Part shown: positions 38,807 through 51,000 of the stretch, piece by piece
Position numbering within the stretch: the first letter of the stretch is position 1
How the letters are laid out: each line of letters opens with the position of its first letter
Source: Psychrobacter immobilis
Lineage (GTDB): Bacteria; Pseudomonadota; Gammaproteobacteria; Pseudomonadales; Moraxellaceae
Assembly: GCA_904846265.1 (NCBI GenBank)
Contig: CAJHAA010000010.1
Coordinates: 1-64,000, forward strand
DNA length: 64,000 bases
Reading direction: 5' to 3'
Notes under the pieces: model-generated
Databases searched by the model: none
Told to the model about the DNA's origin: nothing
What the model saw: the letters and a program-made list of their open reading frames with translations, nothing else
Program-made: the position numbers and the translations under genes

Positions 38807-39337
38807 CTAGTTACCAGGGCTCAGCGGTACGATTTGATCTGATTGACCACTGCTCAGCATATGCTGACTGCCATAACCTTCTGGATTGATCTGCAAATAA
38901 GCATTCATCAAGCCGATAGCATCGCCATCATTACTCGCCAAAATTTGCTCTTTAATCATGTCCACTGGCGGTAGTAGCAAGTTTTTTAGCAATGCCAAAC
39001 GCTGCTGATTATCGCCTTTATTAACGACCATCTCGATAAGTTGAAGCGCATCAATGGGTAAATCTGGCGTATTCTGTGCCAATAATGCCAAATGATAAGC
39101 GCCCGCAGAATCTTGATCCGCAACGATACGCTGTTCAATCGCAATATAAGTGGCTTCTGTTGCGCCGCCTTCCACACTGAGCTGATGAATACATTTAAGG
39201 GCTGAATGTGGCTCATTGCCAGCAATTTCAATGATGCGCGTGGATTCATTTTTTAAATGCTCACGGCGTTTCTCTATGGTCGCTTGCTCAGCAGATACCA
39301 GTTCAGGTGTTTGTTGTTCTATTGGTTGATTGCTCAT
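38807..39337 (-). CDS. Helical hypothetical protein
   Basis: 176 residues, no signal peptide. The sequence is Gln- and Ala-rich and predicted to be mostly helical (ALKCIHQLSVEGGATEATYIAIEQRI), perhaps with TPR-like pairs. I do not recognise the family; it may be restricted to Moraxellaceae. GAGAGAG precedes ATG. It lies in the same direction between grxD and mnmG, with 170 bp upstream and 264 bp downstream, so it may be transcribed alone or from grxD through a leaky terminator. Confidence 0.7.
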   Translation of the reverse strand: MSNQPIEQQTPELVSAEQATIEKRREHLKNESTRIIEIAGNEPHSALKCIHQLSVEGGATEATYIAIEQRIVADQDSAGAYHLALLAQNTPDLPIDALQLIEMVVNKGDNQQRLALLKNLLLPPVDMIKEQILASNDGDAIGLMNAYLQINPEGYGSQHMLSSGQSDQIVPLSPGN

Positions 39338-39408
39338 AATACTCTCTCATTATTTATGTTTTATAATGCTTGCTGTTGAGCCATATATGGGGTCAATACT
39401 GACAAAAA

Positions 39409-39457
39409 CAATAAAAGCCCGAGCGCCCATCTAAGGACTGGCTCGAGCTTTTATTGT
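39409..39457 (-). terminator. Terminator of grxD
   Basis: CAATAAAAGC-CCGAGC and GCTCGAGCTTTTATTG pair around a loop of about 17 nt; on the minus strand a TTGTTTTTGTC tract follows. Confidence 0.8.
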
Positions 39458-39507
39458 TAAAACTTATCAGCTTGATAATGAAAAAGCTTAGATAAGTGTT
39501 TTCAGCA

Positions 39508-39858
39508 TTATGCAGCAGGGCTGTTTGCTTCGACCAATGGCTTAAGCTCGCCTGATTGATACATTTGCAAAATAATGTCTGATCCGCCCATCAATTCGCC
39601 GTCAATCCACAACTGTGGAAAAGTCGGCCAATTAGCCACCTTAGGTAACGTCGCACGGATTTCTGGGTTTTCTAAAATATTTACAAACGCAAATGGACGA
39701 CCGATTTGAGTAAGCACTTCAATCGATTTAGCAGAAAAACCACACTGTGGAAATTGCGGCGTGCCTTTCATATAAATAATAACTTTATTGTCACGGATTT
39801 GATCACGGATCAATTGTTCAACGTCGTTTGCAGCAGTATTTGGGGTTTGCTCACTCAT
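39508..39858 (-). CDS. grxD: Monothiol glutaredoxin, Grx4 type
   Basis: 116 residues. The active site CGFS lies at about residues 39-42 in FPQCGFSAKSIEVL, and WPTFPQLWIDGELMGGSDII gives the glutathione-binding TFPQ and GGSDI motifs. Such proteins bind a shared [2Fe-2S] cluster with BolA partners and deliver it to targets. GGAG is 5 nt before ATG. Single gene with its own terminator. Confidence 0.96.
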   Translation of the reverse strand: MSEQTPNTAANDVEQLIRDQIRDNKVIIYMKGTPQFPQCGFSAKSIEVLTQIGRPFAFVNILENPEIRATLPKVANWPTFPQLWIDGELMGGSDIILQMYQSGELKPLVEANSPAA

Positions 39859-40059
39859 AAAAGCTCCTATTGATAAAGCGGTTCATTGAAAACAGTGATT
39901 GATATTACAAAATGATTGAAAAAAGAGATGGCTGATACATGGGGCAAGCGCCACGGTATTACAAGTACAACTCTATAGACTCTATATATAAAATCTACGC
40001 GCAACTCACCAAGTCAATATGACTCGGAGTGCTCAAGCAGCGATGACACCCGATCCAAG

Positions 40060-40563
40060 CTATCTAGATTCGACAACATTAGGGACTAATAATACCACGG
40101 CATTGGCCATAATGCCCTCTTGCCGACCGGTAAAGCCTAACTTTTCAGTGGTGGTGGCTTTAACGCTGATATTATTAACCGCCGTCTGCAAATCACTGGC
40201 AATATTATCACGCATGGCTTGACTGTGCGGTGCCAACTTTGGACGCTCACACATCACAGTGATATCAGCGTTGCCTAGACTATAACCAGCCTCTTGCACT
40301 TTACTGTAGACATAACGTAGCAGCACCCGCGAGTCCAACCCTGCATGGGCGGCATCTGTATCAGGAAAATGCTGACCGATATCGCCAAGCGCCAATGCGC
40401 CAAGCAGTGCATCAGCAAGCGCATGCAGCACCACATCCCCATCGGAGTGTGCCAGCAAACTGTGCGTGTGTTCAATAGGCACACCTGCTAGCACCACATA
40501 TTGCTGCTGCTGACCATTATTATGAAAAGCGTGAACGTCGATACCTTGACCAATTTTTATCAT
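40060..40563 (-). CDS. ispF: 2-C-methyl-D-erythritol 2,4-cyclodiphosphate synthase
   Basis: 167 residues, normal length. It forms the cyclic diphosphate in the MEP isoprenoid pathway. GQGIDVHAF (metal ligands Asp9 and His11), [21 protein letters not shown] (with a third histidine) and [10 protein letters not shown] are diagnostic; [13 protein letters not shown] near the C-terminus is the other family signature. ispD is not adjacent as it often is elsewhere. GGA six nt before ATG. Divergent from mnmA. Confidence 0.96.
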   Translation of the reverse strand: MIKIGQGIDVHAFHNNGQQQQYVVLAGVPIEHTHSLLAHSDGDVVLHALADALLGALALGDIGQHFPDTDAAHAGLDSRVLLRYVYSKVQEAGYSLGNADITVMCERPKLAPHSQAMRDNIASDLQTAVNNISVKATTTEKLGFTGRQEGIMANAVVLLVPNVVESR

Positions 40564-40677
40564 TATTATTCCAAGATGAGTGAAACGTGATTAAAATAAT
40601 TCAAAACCACTATCTAAATTTCTAAAGCGATTTTACCAATGCCTAGACACCATCGGTCGCCACCAGTTTCAATTAAC

Positions 40678-40686
40678 TGGTATAAT
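40678..40686 (+). promoter_or_regulatory. Candidate extended -10 promoter for mnmA
   Basis: TGGTATAAT fits the extended -10 pattern TGnTATAAT. No good -35 is visible. It would give a leader of about 130 nt. Confidence 0.4.
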
Positions 40687-40823
40687 ATGACGTTTATTTT
40701 ATCATAATACCAGATCCAAAAGATAAGCTGACGTCGTTCTGCTAAGACTACCTATTGTAGCAATGGCATGATTTTTGGCGTCAATATCTATTTTGGAGAA
40801 CGTACAAATAGTTGAGCCGCTTT

Positions 40824-42050
40824 ATGTCAGCCATACAAGATACCTCAAGCATAGCCATTTCTAAGTCTTTTACGCCTCATCGTCCATTAACACTTGCCGA
40901 TATCGAAAATCCTAGCGCCAAACACGTGATTGTCGGTATGTCAGGTGGCGTTGATTCTTCTGTATCAGCCGTTTTACTTCAGCAAGCAGGCTTTAAAGTC
41001 GAAGGTCTGTTTATGAAGAACTGGGAAGAAGATGACGGCACCGAATACTGTACGGCAATGGATGATTTAGCGGATGCACAAGCGGTATGTGACAAAATCG
41101 GTATGAAGCTACATACGGCCAATTTTGCCATGGAATATTGGGATCGGGTTTTTGAGCATTTTTTAGCGGAATACAAAGCAGGTCGTACGCCCAATCCAGA
41201 TATTTTGTGCAATAAAGAAATAAAGTTTAAAGCGTTTTTAGACTATGCTTTGACGCTGGGTGCAGATTATATCGCCACCGGTCACTACACGCGCCGTAGT
41301 ATGAACTATACGAATGCTAATGGCACTGAGGTTGCGCAGCTATTACGCGGGCTTGATAACAATAAAGACCAAAGTTACTTTTTACATGCGGTTGGCGGCG
41401 ATAAAATCGCTAAGACGCTGTTCCCAGTCGGCGAGCTTGAAAAACCAGTGGTTCGTCAAATCGCTGAAGAACATGATCTTATTACCGCCAATAAAAAGGA
41501 TTCAACGGGTATTTGCTTTATTGGTGAGCGCCGTTTTAAAGACTTTTTACAACAGTACTTGCCGGCACAAAAAGGCGATATCATGACTGACGATGGTCAT
41601 ATTATCGGTCAACACGATGGTCTAATGTATTATACCTTAGGTCAGCGTGGTGGTATTGGTATTGGCGGTGTCAAAGATCGCCCAGAAGAGCCTTGGTTTG
41701 TATTAGCAAAAGACTTGGATAACAACCGTTTAATCGTTGGTCAAGGTCATGAGCATCCCATGATGCTGAGTAATGAGCTACAAGCTTATAAGCTCGATTG
41801 GGTCGATGGTTTACCGCCTGCAGATATATTTAGCGAAGACGGCTTACGTTGTATGGCAAAATCGCGTTACCGTCAGCCAGACCAAGCGTGCCGAGTGTTT
41901 GCTGTTGATGATAAAGGTTTAGAAGTACGAGTGATATTTGATACGCCGCAACGTGCAGTGACGCCAGGTCAGTCAGCGGTGTTTTATATCGATGAGGTTT
42001 GCTTGGGCGGCGGTGTCATTGCCTCTATTGATGCGCCTTGCGGGATTTGA
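40824..42050 (+). CDS. mnmA: tRNA-specific 2-thiouridylase
   Basis: 408 residues from ATG 40824 (an in-frame TTG at 40812 would add four). [19 protein letters not shown] near residue 33 is the PP-loop; [18 protein letters not shown] holds the first catalytic Cys and [17 protein letters not shown] the second. It activates uridine 34 of Lys, Glu and Gln tRNAs and inserts sulfur delivered by TusE. It has about 30 extra N-terminal residues ([20 protein letters not shown]) before the PP-loop compared with E. coli. The roxA and purB genes lie downstream. Confidence 0.96.
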   Translation: MSAIQDTSSIAISKSFTPHRPLTLADIENPSAKHVIVGMSGGVDSSVSAVLLQQAGFKVEGLFMKNWEEDDGTEYCTAMDDLADAQAVCDKIGMKLHTANFAMEYWDRVFEHFLAEYKAGRTPNPDILCNKEIKFKAFLDYALTLGADYIATGHYTRRSMNYTNANGTEVAQLLRGLDNNKDQSYFLHAVGGDKIAKTLFPVGELEKPVVRQIAEEHDLITANKKDSTGICFIGERRFKDFLQQYLPAQKGDIMTDDGHIIGQHDGLMYYTLGQRGGIGIGGVKDRPEEPWFVLAKDLDNNRLIVGQGHEHPMMLSNELQAYKLDWVDGLPPADIFSEDGLRCMAKSRYRQPDQACRVFAVDDKGLEVRVIFDTPQRAVTPGQSAVFYIDEVCLGGGVIASIDAPCGI

Positions 42051-42103
42051 TATCTCATTTGACATTAATTAATACAATGATTTGTCTTTTTTTAGGATAC
42101 TGA

Positions 42104-43960
42104 ATGACCGCTCGCCTTTTCGCCTTGCTGAATATCTCATTTTCTTGTTCGATATGGGTAAAAAGAGGTCTTACGCTTACTTTCATTGCTGCGTCATTTA
42201 GTGCACAGTCAGCACCAACAAATATGGGTAGTATGACAGTTGCCAGCTCTAATGCTTCGGCTGGTACTGCTTCTGGCACATATGTAGCAGCAGGTTCTGG
42301 TGCTACCGGTAGTTTTACTTTAGTTCGCAATGAAAATATTGGTTATAACAATAGCGCTGAGATAACACCAGCTAGTGGTACGCGCACCAATGGTATTGAA
42401 ATCAGGAATGATTCTAATACTAGTATTGATAGAGATAAGTTCAAGTACACCTTTACTATTACTCCTGATGACAATGCTTCTATACATACCATAAAAATTG
42501 GTCAAGCCAGCTATTCAATGGGTGGTAACTCAGAAATTGCACGTCAAACGTTAAGTTTTACCCAAAATAGTCAAATTAGTCTACCTGCGCAAGCCACTAT
42601 CAAAAACAACCCAGATGTCCCCTATTACTATAATGCAATGGGTGATTATTTTATGGGCAGCAAAGTCAATAGTACCCAGCTGAATTCACAAAATGCTGTG
42701 TTCAACCCGCAGCTGCGTACCGATAGCTCAAATGTGAATGGTAGTGGTTTATTTTATTATAATATTACTAATCTAGCGGGTGCTACTGGTAGCCAAAGTC
42801 CATATAGTCCTACCTTGAACACGAATAAACAAGTAAGCCTCAGTTCAAATAACGGAGTTTTACCACCGACGCCAACTTTTGAAAATATTATTAAAAGTAT
42901 CAATAATGGCAGCACGTATTCTGCACTCTCATCTAATACCGCTATTTCCAATGGCGGTACTTATGTCAGTTATGGCATCGAAAACAGTCAAAGCAATTAT
43001 GTTGTCGCGGTAAGAAATTCGAAAACCGTGACTTTGACCTATGAAGGGATTATGAATGGTAATATCGGCATTGCGCGTAACGTAATCGGTGAAACCTATA
43101 ACGAATGGATCAGCTTTGGGGTAGAAAGTGAACCGTTTAATTACGTCTTTTCAGGCACTGTATTCAATGATAATGGCGGTATAAACGATAGCGACATCAA
43201 TGTCAAAAAAGATAACGCTACGATAGACAGCGGTATATATAACAATACCAACTTCTTCAATGGTACTTTTGACTCTGCTGAAAGTGGTATTGCAGGTAGT
43301 ACAGTCAAGCTGGTTGACTGTATAACCAATGCTCCTCTTGAAACTATCAATATTCCTACTAATATTGTCGGTAAATATGAGATTAAAATACCTATCGCTT
43401 CTCTAACTGGCAAAAGTACTGTCTGCCTGATTGAAGAAAATAGTGGTAGCACTTATCCCATTCGTACTACTAATGAAAAAACGGTTATTTCCTTGACTAC
43501 TAATAAGTATAACTATGAAAATAATAACTTTGGCAGAGTGATTGATAAAAATTCAGCTTTAGTCCTTGAAAAAGAGCAAGCACTTAACGATTGCAAAATC
43601 GCCTCATTGTTACCAAATCTAGAAAACAAGCTTGCCTATAGTAAAGCTGCCCTATCTGAAGTAACTCCAGAACAATGTATTGCCTACAAAATTACTGCGA
43701 CCAATCGAGCCAATCTTAGTATCAATAACTTTGTTCTACAAGACGTCTTGCAAGAAAAAAATGTGAATGGCGCGATAGTGACATCAAAACTTGCGAATCC
43801 AATTCATCAAGCAAGCGAATATGCCGCAGACAGCGTCGCTATCGGCAATAACGGTACTGTCAAAACGGTAACCTCAATTTTAGATCCAAGGACAAAACGT
43901 AGTTTTTACTTTAATACTAAGTATGGCACCACACACTCTAATACACCCGATACCCCTTAA
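42104..43960 (+). CDS. Large exported protein with SdrD-B-like and DUF11-like domains
   Basis: 618 residues. A signal peptide runs to about residue 37 (LTLTFIAASFSAQSA). Residues 40-340 are rich in Ser, Asn, Thr and Gly, with no family recognised. Residues 345-470 resemble a Cna/SdrD B-type beta-sandwich: FSGTVFNDNGG, SGIAGSTVKLVDC, GKYEIKIP, VCLIEENSGSTYPIRT, NYENNNFG. Then LVLEKEQALNDC and AYKITATNRANLSINNFVLQDVL resemble a DUF11 repeat. Likely cell-surface or secreted. AGGA six nt before ATG. AT-rich, starting 53 bp after mnmA. It ends abruptly after the DUF11-like piece, so it could be truncated. Confidence 0.75.
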   Translation: MTARLFALLNISFSCSIWVKRGLTLTFIAASFSAQSAPTNMGSMTVASSNASAGTASGTYVAAGSGATGSFTLVRNENIGYNNSAEITPASGTRTNGIEIRNDSNTSIDRDKFKYTFTITPDDNASIHTIKIGQASYSMGGNSEIARQTLSFTQNSQISLPAQATIKNNPDVPYYYNAMGDYFMGSKVNSTQLNSQNAVFNPQLRTDSSNVNGSGLFYYNITNLAGATGSQSPYSPTLNTNKQVSLSSNNGVLPPTPTFENIIKSINNGSTYSALSSNTAISNGGTYVSYGIENSQSNYVVAVRNSKTVTLTYEGIMNGNIGIARNVIGETYNEWISFGVESEPFNYVFSGTVFNDNGGINDSDINVKKDNATIDSGIYNNTNFFNGTFDSAESGIAGSTVKLVDCITNAPLETINIPTNIVGKYEIKIPIASLTGKSTVCLIEENSGSTYPIRTTNEKTVISLTTNKYNYENNNFGRVIDKNSALVLEKEQALNDCKIASLLPNLENKLAYSKAALSEVTPEQCIAYKITATNRANLSINNFVLQDVLQEKNVNGAIVTSKLANPIHQASEYAADSVAIGNNGTVKTVTSILDPRTKRSFYFNTKYGTTHSNTPDTP

Positions 43961-44094
43961 TAATAGCGTTATATGCATATTTTGATTTTATCAACGGCTA
44001 CATTTGCTACACTACCCGTATTTTTTTGACCACAGTCTTATATGATGTGTTCATTTGTGGGATTTCACAGTTTTCATCACTTTTACTTTTTTAA

Positions 44095-45501
<1,407 letters not shown>

Positions 45502-45530
45502 CTGGTAACACGCTTATCTTTATAAAATGT

Positions 45531-45569
45531 AAAAAAGATATAAACGAGCATTCATTTATATCTTTTTAA
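45531..45569 (+). terminator. Terminator of purB
   Basis: AAAAAGATATAAA and TTTATATCTTTTT pair around a ten-base loop; because of the A-rich and T-rich flanks it could also serve the small lipoprotein gene on the minus strand. Confidence 0.78.
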
Positions 45570-45625
45570 AAAAACCTTACTCTAAACACTATGATTTTTT
45601 AAATACATAGTTAATGGGTGAGGTT

Positions 45626-45820
45626 TTATTCTTTATCGTCTTCATCTTTTTTATCACTGCTATCACCCGGTATGATCGCTTTGGTAACAGCAACAGTACC
45701 TTTGACGACGCCTTTAGTGGTTTTGTAGGCGACTTTTACAGGTACGGTGACGATTTTATGCACACAAGCTTGCAGCATAAACATACTGGCAATAATGACG
45801 ACAAATTGTAATTTTTTCAT
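45626..45820 (-). CDS. Small lipoprotein (NF038104-like)
   Basis: 64 residues from ATG 45820, supported by AGGA five nt upstream. MKKLQFVVIIASMFMLQAC is a lipoprotein signal with Cys19. The mature part IVTVPVKVAYKTTKGVVKGT followed by a charged tail DSSDKKDEDDKE resembles a small Moraxellaceae lipoprotein group that I recall as NF038104; function unknown. Convergent with purB. Confidence 0.75.
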   Translation of the reverse strand: MKKLQFVVIIASMFMLQACVHKIVTVPVKVAYKTTKGVVKGTVAVTKAIIPGDSSDKKDEDDKE

Positions 45821-45976
45821 AAATTTCCTACGGATAATGAGAGGCATTGATGGCTATAATTTGACCATCAGCTAGACGCTAATCATAAACCAATACACGT
45901 CAGCTATAAAGCACTGTTCTAGTTTTATATTCTGTCAACCTTGATATCCTTTCTACTTAAACACACGGATCTACCC

Positions 45977-47149
45977 ATGACTTCTATACCGCTTTGTTTA
46001 CCCGACTCTATCACGCCTGAGCAATTTTTAAGCGAATACTGGCAAAAAAGGCCACTCTTAATTAAACAAGGCTTACCACAGCTAATTGGCATGTTTGAAC
46101 CTGACGACATGCTTGGTCTAGCCCTAGAAGAAGATGCTGCGGCACGTTTACTAACTCAAGCAGCAGGTAAAAAAGAAGGTCAGGCGCAGTGGCAACTCAA
46201 AAAAAGCCCATTGACTGAAACTGATTTCGATAACTTACCTGAGCAATGGACCGTACTGGTGCAGAATATGGAACAGTGGTCGCCTGAGCTCGGTCAATTG
46301 TGGCAAGCCTTTGACTTTATTCCACAATGGCAACGTGATGACATCATGGTTTCTTATGCGCCAAAAGGTGGCTCAGTCGGCAAACACTATGACGATTATG
46401 ATGTGTTTCTTGCGCAAGGCTACGGCACTAGACGTTGGCAACTGGGCAAATTCTGTGATAAAAATACCGAGTTTGTCGCTGATGAGCCGATTCGCCTCTT
46501 TGATGATATGGGTGAGATTATCTTTGATGAGATTTTAGAAGCGGGTGATGTGCTGTATGTGCCACCAAAATTGTCTCATTTTGGTGTGGCACAAGACGAT
46601 TGCCTAACCTTTTCTTTTGGCTGCCGTCGTCCCAACTTGATGCAAATCATCGACAGCTTGGCTGATATTGCCACCAACGACAGCGATTTATTTATCCCAA
46701 TGCTGCTGCCACAAGCGCTGCAAGCGTCAGGTGAATTGCAAGCGAGCAGCATCAATGCGATCAAAGATCAGCTATTACAAATGCTACAGTCTGAGCGTGG
46801 TGATGATATCATTCGTCAAGCAGTTTCTGAAGTCGTCAGCAAACGCCAGTATGATGCGCTGATGCCAGAGGATACATTGGATACGGATGAGCTCATGCAA
46901 GCTCTAGCAGAAGGTGCCACCTTGCAAGCGGATTATAGCAATCGTTTGCTCTATAGCCAGACTAATGATGGCATTGTGCTATATGCCAATGGTCAGCGCA
47001 TTGACGGGCTTGACGAGGCAGCAGTAGCGGTATTGGTGCGTTTGGCTAATGGCGAACACCTAAATAGTCAAGATGTCACCGATGTTGATGCAGATGATTT
47101 GAGCGAATGGCTAGAGAACGGCTGGGTGTGGATTGATATTGCTGAATAA
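45977..47149 (+). CDS. roxA: Ribosomal protein L16 arginine hydroxylase, RoxA (YcfD-like)
   Basis: 390 residues from ATG 45977 (an in-frame TTG at 45941 lacks a ribosome-binding site). It is a JmjC-type 2-oxoglutarate/Fe(II) oxygenase: TPEQFLSEYWQKRPLLIKQ at the start, SVGKHYDDYDVFLAQGYGTRRWQLG with the HxD iron ligands, and LYVPPKLSHFGVA with the second His. The C-terminal winged-helix part matches RoxA dimers. E. coli YcfD hydroxylates an arginine in L16. Terminator downstream. Confidence 0.92.
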   Translation: MTSIPLCLPDSITPEQFLSEYWQKRPLLIKQGLPQLIGMFEPDDMLGLALEEDAAARLLTQAAGKKEGQAQWQLKKSPLTETDFDNLPEQWTVLVQNMEQWSPELGQLWQAFDFIPQWQRDDIMVSYAPKGGSVGKHYDDYDVFLAQGYGTRRWQLGKFCDKNTEFVADEPIRLFDDMGEIIFDEILEAGDVLYVPPKLSHFGVAQDDCLTFSFGCRRPNLMQIIDSLADIATNDSDLFIPMLLPQALQASGELQASSINAIKDQLLQMLQSERGDDIIRQAVSEVVSKRQYDALMPEDTLDTDELMQALAEGATLQADYSNRLLYSQTNDGIVLYANGQRIDGLDEAAVAVLVRLANGEHLNSQDVTDVDADDLSEWLENGWVWIDIAE

Positions 47150-47185
47150 CATCTATTAATCAGACATTAATCAAATAACGCAAAT

Positions 47186-47227
47186 AAAAAAACCGTTATC
47201 TGACAATTGCTCAGATAGCGGTTTTTT
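47186..47227. terminator. Bidirectional terminator between roxA and the putA operon
   Basis: AAAAAACCGTTATCTGA and TCAGATAGCGGTTTTTT pair (one G-U) around CAATTGC with A- and T-tracts on both sides. Confidence 0.9.
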
Positions 47228-47323
47228 CTTATACATCTTATTCGATATTTATAGCTATACCAAACACTGCTTAGCACTTATCAAAACGGATATAAGAGCG
47301 AAGCGGGTTTGTAATTAATACGG

Positions 47324-48016
47324 TTATTCTGTACCAAGTTCAAGCAAGCTTGCATTACCACCGATCGCTGTGGTATTGATTGTTTTGACGCGCTCAGTGA
47401 CAAAACGATGCAAATAATCAGGCGTTAGCATCTCTGACAAGCCTTCCATATCAGTGACGCTGATGACTTGCGTTAAGATACCGTCGGTATTGGCAAGCTC
47501 TTGACTGATAGTCTGCACTTCGCTTCGATTGCCAGAGACTGCAACCTGTGCCAGACGATCGATATATAAAAGCGTGACGGTTTGCGAGTCATTCGCCACA
47601 CTCAATACATCTTCGCTGATACCTGTATCGTATAGTATTTTGGCAGCTTCATTGCACATCTCATCTTGGCTTGGGCAATGCAGGATGACTTCATTACCTG
47701 TCAATAGTGCGGCTACCAACTGTCCTAATACCGCCATGGCTCTAGCAGATTCACCACCAACGACCATCGTCTTGCCACGACCAGTGACATATAGATCGTT
47801 GGACTCACCAGTTGCACCAGTCATGCGATGCACCTCATCCAAGCTAGGCGCGGCGCTCAATAGATGATTGAACAAACGCTTTGCTTTATTGGCATCACCA
47901 GTCAGCAATGCCAACTTTGGAATAGCCGCTTGCAGATATGTTGCGCGATTCACTGCGCCAAGTAATCGCCAAGATTCACAAACCTGGGCATGATTTTTTT
48001 TGAATTCAGTCGCCAT
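47324..48016 (-). CDS. Stand-alone PutA C-terminal domain protein
   Basis: 230 residues. The block LYVTGRGKTMVVGG...QLVAALLTGNEVILHC and the ending ERVKTINTTAIGGNASLLELG match the last 200 residues of long PutA enzymes, an aldehyde-dehydrogenase-like fold that lids the substrate channel. Here it is a separate gene, 11 nt after putA; AAGGAG, overlapping the putA stop, lies seven nt before its ATG, so it is translated on its own. No catalytic Cys or cofactor loop of a true aldehyde dehydrogenase is visible. It probably assembles with the preceding PutA. Confidence 0.82.
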   Translation of the reverse strand: MATEFKKNHAQVCESWRLLGAVNRATYLQAAIPKLALLTGDANKAKRLFNHLLSAAPSLDEVHRMTGATGESNDLYVTGRGKTMVVGGESARAMAVLGQLVAALLTGNEVILHCPSQDEMCNEAAKILYDTGISEDVLSVANDSQTVTLLYIDRLAQVAVSGNRSEVQTISQELANTDGILTQVISVTDMEGLSEMLTPDYLHRFVTERVKTINTTAIGGNASLLELGTE

Positions 48017-48027
48017 GTTGCTACTCC

Positions 48028-51000
48028 TTATGCGAGTTCTGTTTGAGTGGTGGTTTGGGTAGTAGTATTAGCAGTCGTCCGGTTGCTGCTATTTGACTCT
48101 GAGCTAAGCTGCATCAAACGTGCGACATAATGCGGGCCACCAGCTTTAGGACCCGTACCAGACAGACCACAACCACCGAATGGTTGTACGTTTACGACGG
48201 CACCGATTTGGTTGCGGTTGATATAAGTATTACCTACAAACGCACGGCGCTCGATGTGCTCAACGGTATTTTCGATACGACTATGAATACCTAGGGTCAA
48301 ACCAAAGCCTGTCGCGTTGATGGCATCAATCAACTTATTCAGATCACGTGCTTGATAACGCAGTACGTGCAAAATTGGACCAAAATGCTCACCACCGATC
48401 ACGTCGATACTTTTTACTTCGATCGCTGTTGGCAATACAAAGGTAGACTGTTCTTGACTGACAACTGAGCTTGAACTCATTGGCGTCTGTGCCAAGATAG
48501 TCGCCGTTGGCTCAGCGTCCATACGCTCGATATGCGCTTCAAGACTACGTTTGGCATCCGCATCAATCACTGGACCCACATCTGTAGCAGCATATAAAGG
48601 ATTGCCGACCGATAGCTCAGCCATATTACCTTGTAATAGCTCAATTAAATTATCAGCCATTTCTTCTTGCACGCACAATATACGACAAGCTGAGCAACGC
48701 TGACCTGCTGAACCAAATGCAGATAAAACAGCGTCTCTAACCACTTGTTCTGGCAATGCCGTTGAATCGACAATCATAGCATTCTGACCACCAGTTTCGG
48801 CGATAAAGACAGGTAACTCACCACTGGCTTGTGCATGATCATTTAAGCTTTGATTAATACGTTGAGCCGTTTGGGTTGAACCCGTAAATATCACACCTGC
48901 TATATTGTCAGCCGCTGTCAATGCACCACCAACATCGCCAGCACCGATCACTAACTGTAAGGCTTGTGTTGGTACGCCTGCTTGGTACATTAGCTGAGCA
49001 CCAAAATGGGCAATCAAGCTGGTTTGTTCGGCAGGTTTCGCCACCACCGTATTACCTGCTGCTAGCGCCGCTACGATTTGACCAGTATAGATAGCCAATG
49101 GAAAGTTCCATGGGCTAATACAGACAAAGGTGCCACGTGCTTTATAAACTTGACGAGATTGCTTGCCAGCCAAATCGGTAAACTCATGCACGACGTCGTC
49201 TAAACGCTCTGCTTCATCGGCATAAAAACGGCAGAAATCAACCGCTTCTTTGATTTCATCAATACCGTCTTGAAGAGTTTTGCCCGCTTCGATTTGGCAT
49301 AGCGCCATTAGCTCAGCGTAGTTTTCTTCATAGAGATCCGCTATCTTACGCAATATTTCAGCACGCTTAGCAGCTGATACTGCTTGCCAGACACTTTGCC
49401 CTGCCACTGCCGCATCGATCGCTTGACCAGCTATTTCAGCATTGGCATAAGTGACTTCACCAGCACTTACTTCGTGGTTCCAAGGTGCACGTACGGTTTG
49501 AGCCGCAAGCTTATGCGTTACGCCCTCTACTTCATATTCATCAACTGCTTTGCCATTGACGATGGACGTCGCTGACCAAGTTTTATGCAAATGGCTATCG
49601 ATAGCAGATTTAAAGGGCAGCCATTGTGACTCTACGAATATATTAGGGCCAAAACTGGCACGACGCGCACCATAAATCTCTAACGGCAACGGAATCTCTG
49701 GATTGTGCAATGTCGCATTGGCCAGTAGCTTGTCATAAGGATGTACTGTTAGCTTCTCAATCGGATAAGACTTGTCTAGCAGCTGATGGACAAACGAGCT
49801 GTTGGCACCGTTTTCGAGCAAGCGACGTACCAAGTACGGCAGCAAGTCTTTATGCGCGCCAACTGGGGCATAAATACGTACCGGAATTTTATACGCTTGT
49901 AAGATATGATCATAAAGCGCATCGCCCATACCATGTAGACGCTGAAACTCAAACTCTCTATGCTTACTCATGGTCATAATTGACGCTAGGGTGTGCGCAT
50001 TGTGTGTCGCAAACTGTGGCCAAATCAAGCCGCGCAGATGATCTGACAATAAGAAACGCGCACAGGCAAGATAAGCAGTATCCGTGCCTTCTTTGCGTGT
50101 CCAGACAGGATAGCCTGACAGACCTTTTTGCTGGGCAAGCTTGATCTCAGTATCCCAATAGGCACCCTTTACCAGACGTACTGGAATACGATCTCCCACC
50201 TCAGTCGATAGACGAGCCAGCCACACCAAAATAGCGATAGCACGCTTAGAGTAACCTTGCACGACCAAGCCAAGACCATCCCAGTCAGCCGTCAAGTTGT
50301 CACGGTACAAAGACTCGAACAGTTTTAAAGAAATTTCAAGGCGGTCGGCTTCTTCGGCATCGATACTAAGATCCACATTGACTTCACGTGCCGCTTCGAT
50401 GAGCAGCAAGCAGCGTTGACGTAATAAACCCATGACTTGGGCTTCTTGCGTGGCTTCATAGCGAGGGTGCAATGCTGACAGCTTGATAGATACTGATGGC
50501 TTAGGCATGCCTTCTTTGACTTTGATACTGGCAGTGGCTCTGATCGCATGCAGGTAGTCATTGAAGTATTTTTCAGCGTCTTTATGCGCAATAGCCGCTT
50601 CACCGAGCATATCAAACGAATAGGTATAGCCTTTATTACGATAAGGCTGGCTATTTTTATTGGCGTCTTCGATGGTCTCGCCCAATACAAACTGATGACC
50701 CATGATACGCATGGCTTTTTGCATGGCACTACGAATAACAGGTTCACCCATCTTTTTAGTCATGCGATCCAAAAAGCCTGATGCTGTGGTGCTACTATCA
50801 ATACTGACGACACGACCTGTCATCATCATGCCCCATGTCGAGGCATTGACCATAAAACCGTTGTCATTTTTGATGTGCTTTTTCCAATCAGCCACACTCA
50901 TTTTGTCATGAATCAAGGCATCAGCAGTATAATTGTCTGGCACTCGAATCAAGGCTTCTGCCAAGCTCATCAGCAAGATACCTTCTTGGGTATCAAGACT

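Noticed and set aside
42055..42330. Minus-strand open frame of 91 codons at the start of the exported protein gene
   Set aside because: Opposite to a coding region with signal peptide and ribosome-binding site; no support of its own.
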